A stretch of DNA of 64,000 nucleotides from Chlamydomonas sphaeroides (lineage: Eukaryota > Chlorophyta > Chlorophyceae > Chlamydomonadales > Chlamydomonadaceae): NCBI GenBank assembly GCA_001662425.1, contig BDDC01000225.1, forward strand, positions 695 through 64,694, written 5' to 3'. Numbering within the stretch: position 1 is the stretch's first letter; every line of letters begins with the position of its first letter. The notes beneath the pieces are model-generated. The model was not told the origin of the DNA. It saw only the letters and a list, made by a program, of their open reading frames with translations, and searched no databases. The translations under genes were made by a program, and so were the position numbers. Positions 59,575 to 64,000 of the stretch are shown here, piece by piece.

Positions 59575-59784
59575 CTATTTTAAGGGGTCTCGGGCACACG
59601 ACCTCCTTGTGCTACCTGAGTGCCCGAGTCGAACGGCGGCCATGGCCTTGGCCACGATGTCCTGCTGGATGTTGGGCGGCACCACCTCGCAGCGGTCCAG
59701 CTGCATGGAGTACGGGGCGCGGCCCTTGGTCATGCCGCGCAGCATCGACACGTACTGGGACATCTCCGACAGCGGCACGAATGC
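59575..59784 (-). pseudogene. Fragment of a chloroplast-type elongation factor G, C-terminus
   Basis: On the minus strand 59784-59632 encodes 51 residues closely resembling the last domain of organellar EF-G: VPLSEMSQYVSMLRGMTKGR, then YSMQLDRCEVVPPNIQQDIV. The frame runs on through an unrelated tail to a stop at 59575. A pyrimidine tract (CTTTTCCCCC) precedes the homology exactly as an intron end would, but the expected AG reads GG, so the acceptor is lost. Conserved positions also differ (EMF to EMS, RASY-type to RAPY). No upstream EF-G exon is found to about 61400. It is most likely a relic exon of a duplicated gene. A real gene with an unusual acceptor is less likely. Confidence 0.6.
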
Positions 59785-61411
59785 CGGGGGAAAAGATTGG
59801 GGGAGGGGAGGGGAAAGCAAAGGCGTTGCAGCAACCTTGACACGATATGCCAGGGGTAGTCGATCGCTGGTTTGGAAGATGCGGAGACCATAGCAAGGGC
59901 GACGGCAGCAGGGCAATGCTTAGGTCGGGAGGTGGCGGGCAGCTCATTGAGCGGGTACCGGTAATGTACTGCCATGCCCCGGTAATGTACTGCCTACTGC
60001 CAGCAGGCGGCTTCGGCTCCTGGTGGGGGATTTGCTTGGACTGACGCTGCCAGTGAGGTCCACGGTGCATTGGGAGGGATCATCTTCTTGGAGTCGATGG
60101 GGGATTCGACAGGAGCATGAAGCCGATGCCGTAGCCTGTGACCCGCCGAGCGGAGGTACGCCTAGCCTCCGTGGGCGAAGGCGTTGTGGCTTGTGGGCAT
60201 TGTCACGAGGCGCCCAACCCCCTCCCCTCGCATGCCTTCGCGTACTTCCGCTTCCTTTGGTCGCATGGGACGCTCGCCCCTGCTAGGAGGCTGCACGTCT
60301 GCTCGCGAGGCTTACATTGCCTTGGGTCCAGGGCGCAACCCGGCGTGGTCTGGGCTCCGGTCTTGCCACGAGCCCGCATTCGCACGCCCCCAGCTAGCTG
60401 CCGCCATCAGGAGCAGACTCCTACTCCCCGGCGCTACGCGGCCACAAGCCTGGACTACCTGCCTACGCACACCTACCCCACCGCCGCACTGCCGATGTGC
60501 GGCCTCCCATAGCTCGACCAGTCGTAAACGGCAAAGGCACCCACCCCCTATCGCGCACAGCACCGATGTGTGGCATGACGAAGAGCCACACCGCCACATC
60601 GCGGCATACATCAACATGGCTAATGCGTCCGCAACTGCACTCTCCAAAACTGCTCCAGCCATATGCCCCGGCCCTACATCTTTTCGTACCTGCGCATCCC
60701 ATGCAAACACATGCGCGTCCGCCGCGCGACGCGTGCAGATGCCAATGAGCAAACTACCAACAGCGGCACAGACCGCCATCTGTACGGCACTCCCTGTACG
60801 ACAATAAGAAAACCCTGTACGGCACTACCACAGCGCCCAGCGGACGGGGCCCGCCGGCTGCCGTCTCGGCGCCTGGCCCAGCCCCTGCACGCCCACCGCA
60901 TCGCGGCAGCGAAAGCTTCAATCACGACGCCGGCCGGGCACCGCCCAATGCAAGGCCGTACTCCTCGGCGCCGGCCTTCTCACTGCACCTTCGCCCCTCC
61001 CACAACCCGGCATTCCTCCCCTGGCCCCCAGCATGCCTTGCAGCCAGCCAGGCGCGACGCCGCCTCCCGCCACGCCCCTGCGTGCCAGGGCCGCCTCCTC
61101 GGCGCCCGGCCATGCATGAGTACCGCCTACGCCCCTCGCTCCCTCTCACTGATGCTCTCTGTCCTCTGCGGCCCTCGGCGCCCCCACAAAACGCCCGCAC
61201 GGCAGCCGGCCCGGCGCCCGTGTGCCGAGCGGGCCCAGCCTCCTTTTCTTCCTGGATCCTCCAGCGCTCGGAGCGAGGCCCGCAAACACACGCAACAACC
61301 TGTACAGCCTGGCGGTTCTAGCGCAGGCTCTAACACTCGACCCATCCCCGCTGCTTGTTCCTCGACAACCCCCCCAATGGGGCCTCGCTTCCTCCCCTCG
61401 GCCCTCCTGCC
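59785..61411. other. Spacer between the EF-G relic and the ABCG gene
   Basis: There is no supported gene. Short GTACGG words recur around 60780-60835. Open frames such as 60663-61451 (+) are low-complexity shadows. The right end probably includes the ABCG 3' UTR. Confidence 0.5.
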
Positions 61412-64000
61412 TCAGTGCTTACGCGAGCAGCTGTACCACAAAAACAGGTAGGCCAGCACCCGGAAGCCAGCGCCCAGCGCCACCAGCGCACCATACGCGA
61501 TGTTGCGCTGCTCGTCGCAGCGGCCAATGTCAAACGTGCCCTGAGGAGCGAGGCCAGCAGCATGGGGGGGAACGTGAGCCCGCATGCGTCAGCTGCCGGG
61601 CAATTGGCAGCCGCAGGGGCTGGCCCACGCCCGCTGCGGCCCGGCTTCTCCTTCACGGATGCTCCTGCCACCGTTACGATCTTGCCGTCCCATGGACCCC
61701 GGAGGCGCAGCAGGCGCACCTGCAGGCGCAGGAAGCTGACGGCCTCGCTGGCGCTCAGCTTGTCGTCGCCGTCGTCCTCCAGCAGCAGGTCCACGCGGCA
61801 CAGCCCAATGCCGCGCGCCAGCATCATGACCGTGTTGCGCATGTCGTCCTGCGTATCCGTCGTACATATCCGCCGTACAGATCAGAACAGGACCAGACGC
61901 GTGCCAGCAGGCAGAGCACCCTGGGATGCTCTCGGCGGGGGCCTCACACAGCCGAGGCTGCCCCTGCTGCGCCGTACCCACGCGCCCGCCGTACACAGAC
62001 ACACGCTCGCTTACCTGGTAGTAGTGCATCTCGTTGATCGACACGACCTCCATGGCCCAGCGGTTGTACGACAGCCCCAGCACGCCCTCCAGGAAGGTGC
62101 CGCGCACCTCGGCGATGCTGGGCGACAGGCCGTGCAGGAAGGCGCCGAAGATGAGGGAGATGAACACACCCGCCATGAGCACGTTGCTGGGCGGCAGCAG
62201 CGAGGCCACAAGGTAGGCCATGCCACTCGTCCACCAGCACACCTGCGGTCCGCACGATAGCAGGGTTGATACAAGTCATGATAGGAATGTCCTCGGGTTT
62301 CGTCATGGGGCTTAACAAAAAAATGCATGATCGTTGCAACCGCGCGCAGCTGCTGTAAGGCTGCGCCACGGGCTACGCATCCTTCAGCGGTCTGACCCGC
62401 TCCGCACCCGGCGACAAGTTCGTCCACTAGCTCGTCGCAGCAGCACTTACAAAGAGGCCCACAACGTAGAGCTCGTTGAAGGGCATGCGCGGCAGCGTGA
62501 GGTAGTAGTAGGCGCCCAGGCTGAGCGCGGGCGCTGCAAACACCCACAGCAGGTCGATCATGTTTTGGCTCATGAACAGCGCCGGCAGCGACATGCCGCT
62601 GCCGATCTCGCGCCACAGCAGCACCCTGCGCGGCGGAAGACGGAAGGGGACCGAGAGAAGGTGAAGCGGCGCGATCGGGGGAGGCGCAGGGGTCGAGGTG
62701 CATAAAGCGCCCGCGGCGCGTGGTGCAGGTAAGCCGCCCCCGGGCTTGGAGGCCGGCGACAGCCAGGCGTGCAGGACCGAGGGCGGCACGCGGGCCCGCT
62801 CTCATGCACCAAAGCAGCAGCAGTTGTCTTTCTCGAGGAGCGAAGGCCGGCGCGCGCGCACCTGTTCTGGCTGAAGGTGCGCAGGTGCGAGACCGTGGAC
62901 AGCACGCCCAGGCACACCATGCACATGACCGCGTTGCTGGGCACGCTGGTCAGGCCCCAGCCCGTGCCTGCACAGGGGCCGAGCGCAGGAGGGGCACGCA
63001 GGCCAGCTGTCAGTCCCTCTCACACACACCAGGGCGTGCCGCGCGGGGCGTGTTTACTTGACTTCTTATTTGACACACCCGGCCGTCCCGCGAGGCGGAC
63101 TCGCATCGGATCGGTGGCGCTGGCAGGCCGGCCGGCTCCCCGAACCCCCGGCCAAAGTAGGCATGCCACCTACACCACGCTGCTGCTGGCCGCGGTTCGG
63201 CTCACCGTGCACTGCGCCGATGATAAATGCGGCCGCCAGCTGCAGGATGGTGTCCAGCACACGCATGGGCCAGAAGCTGCGGATGTACTTGACGAGGCCG
63301 CGGCGCAGGAGGAACCCCAGCTGCGGAGTGGCGCCAGGAGGGCGGGCGGGTTGGAGGGTATCAGGCCACGGTGTTGTGCGGCGGGGAGAGCGAGGCTCGG
63401 GGACTACCCTGGGAGAAGCCTGGCCCGCAGCAGCTGCGCATGACTGCAGCAGCTGCGTCACGGACACGGACGACCGTGTGTGCGGTTGTGTCGTGTGTAG
63501 GCAGTGCGCGTGCAGGGAGGGGCCGGCAGCCGAGCCGCTCGCGACCCTTCGAGTGCCGCACCTGGAAGATGAAGCCGTGCGGCTTGCGCCGCTCCAGGTC
63601 GTTCTCCAGGTCCAGGTCAAACTTGGTGCCCAGCGCGCCGCCCTCCATCAGCCCCGCGCCGCCGCTCGAGGGGGCCTGCGGGACCGCCGTACAGCGCCGT
63701 ACAAACGCACATCGGCCAGCGCCCGCTTAATGATAGGTACAACGGCTGTCATTCGTCATGTGTGACAGACAGTGGCAGTGCGGCGCTGCAGTGCCGTGCC
63801 GAACGAGCTCGCTCGCGCCTCCTCGTCTCCCAGCCACTCACGAGGCCCTTGGAACGCATGGACGCGTGACCCTGGCCGCGCGGCGACATGGACGCGTGCG
63901 AGCGAGTGCTGCGGTCGCCCCGGCCGCCAGGCGTGCCCGCCGCGCTGCCGCCGCCGCCCACGGCAATCGCCAGCGGCGTCCCCGAGCCACCGGGCGTGCT
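61412..64000 (-). CDS. ABCG-type ABC transporter, C-terminal membrane half (partial)
   Basis: The 3' part of a gene that continues beyond the window. Predicted exons: 64000-63842 (open), 63675-63562, 63320-63206, 62967-62862, 62625-62451, 62242-62015, 61848-61678, 61540-61412; all phases agree. No ATP-binding cassette is visible here; it should lie upstream. What is seen is a Gly/Ser-rich linker, then a connector (LGFLLRRGLVKYIRSFWPMR) and the six-helix ABC2-type domain: TILQLAAAFIIGAVHGTGWG, NAVMCMVCLGVLSTVSHLRT, VLLWREIGSGMS, ALSLGAYYYLTLPRMPFNEL, GMAYLVASLLPPSNVLMAGV, YNRWAMEVVSINEMHYY and a last helix VLAYLFLWYSC. The spacing resembles the plant ABCG24/28 type. The loop before the last helix contains an EF-hand-like EDDGDDKLSASE. 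Members export lipids or hydrophobic compounds across the plasma membrane; the substrate is unknown. Confidence 0.88.

Noticed and set aside
1..64000. CRISPR arrays, rRNA, tRNA, bacterial-style operons and Shine-Dalgarno sites
   Set aside because: None recognised. The tandem repeats are minisatellites without spacers, and the gene structure is eukaryotic. I also looked for the TGTAA polyadenylation signal common in Chlamydomonas and did not find clear examples close to the stop codons by eye, so no polyA sites are called.

Overview
The window looks like nuclear DNA of a chlamydomonadalean (volvocine-type) green alga. It is very GC-rich. Genes are split into many short exons by introns of about 100-500 bp with GTGAGC/GTGCGT/GTGCGG donors and GCAG acceptors. 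Minisatellites fill introns and spacers, homopolymeric Ala/Gly/Gln tracts sit inside proteins, and there is an assembly gap of about 500 N. Almost no complete gene is a single open frame, so I rebuilt genes by joining conserved segments across consensus splice sites and requiring the phase to hold at every junction. All exon models are by-eye predictions without transcript support.

Layout, left to right: a repeat-rich spacer with a perfect 20-bp hairpin; a TKL-like pseudokinase (-, 2814-5914); a spacer holding a detached, inverted copy of the last exon of the calpain gene (7388-7585); a giant gene of about 41 exons (-, 8804-25227) encoding about 2,800 residues with roughly 22 WD40 blades, ankyrin-like segments, a six-helix TRP-type cation channel and a long low-complexity tail; a membrane-anchored calpain (+, 25799-31814, 21 exons, one of 6 nt); an ankyrin protein with a C-terminal 28-residue tandem repeat (-, 33238-39086); the ubiquinone monooxygenase COQ6 (+, 39363-43852); a glycerophosphodiester phosphodiesterase (-, 45217-48115); a small GYPPxGYPP-rich protein (+, 48313-50055); Elongator subunit 6 (-, 51323-55237, containing the N gap); a GDP-mannose-type nucleotide-sugar transporter (+, 55548-58277); a broken EF-G C-terminal fragment beside a dispersed repeat; and the C-terminal half of an ABCG transporter (-, 61412 to the window end).

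Four adjacent pairs are head-to-head: channel/calpain, ankyrin/COQ6, GDPD/GYPP and ELP6/sugar transporter. Three of them have only 200-310 bp between start codons, which suggests shared bidirectional promoters. The genes do not form one pathway: COQ6, ELP6, GDPD and the two transporters are housekeeping or metabolic. The most unusual locus is the WD40-ankyrin-channel fusion, divergently paired with a putatively membrane-tethered calpain. A Ca2+-permeable channel next to a (normally Ca2+-dependent) protease is suggestive, but a functional link is speculation.
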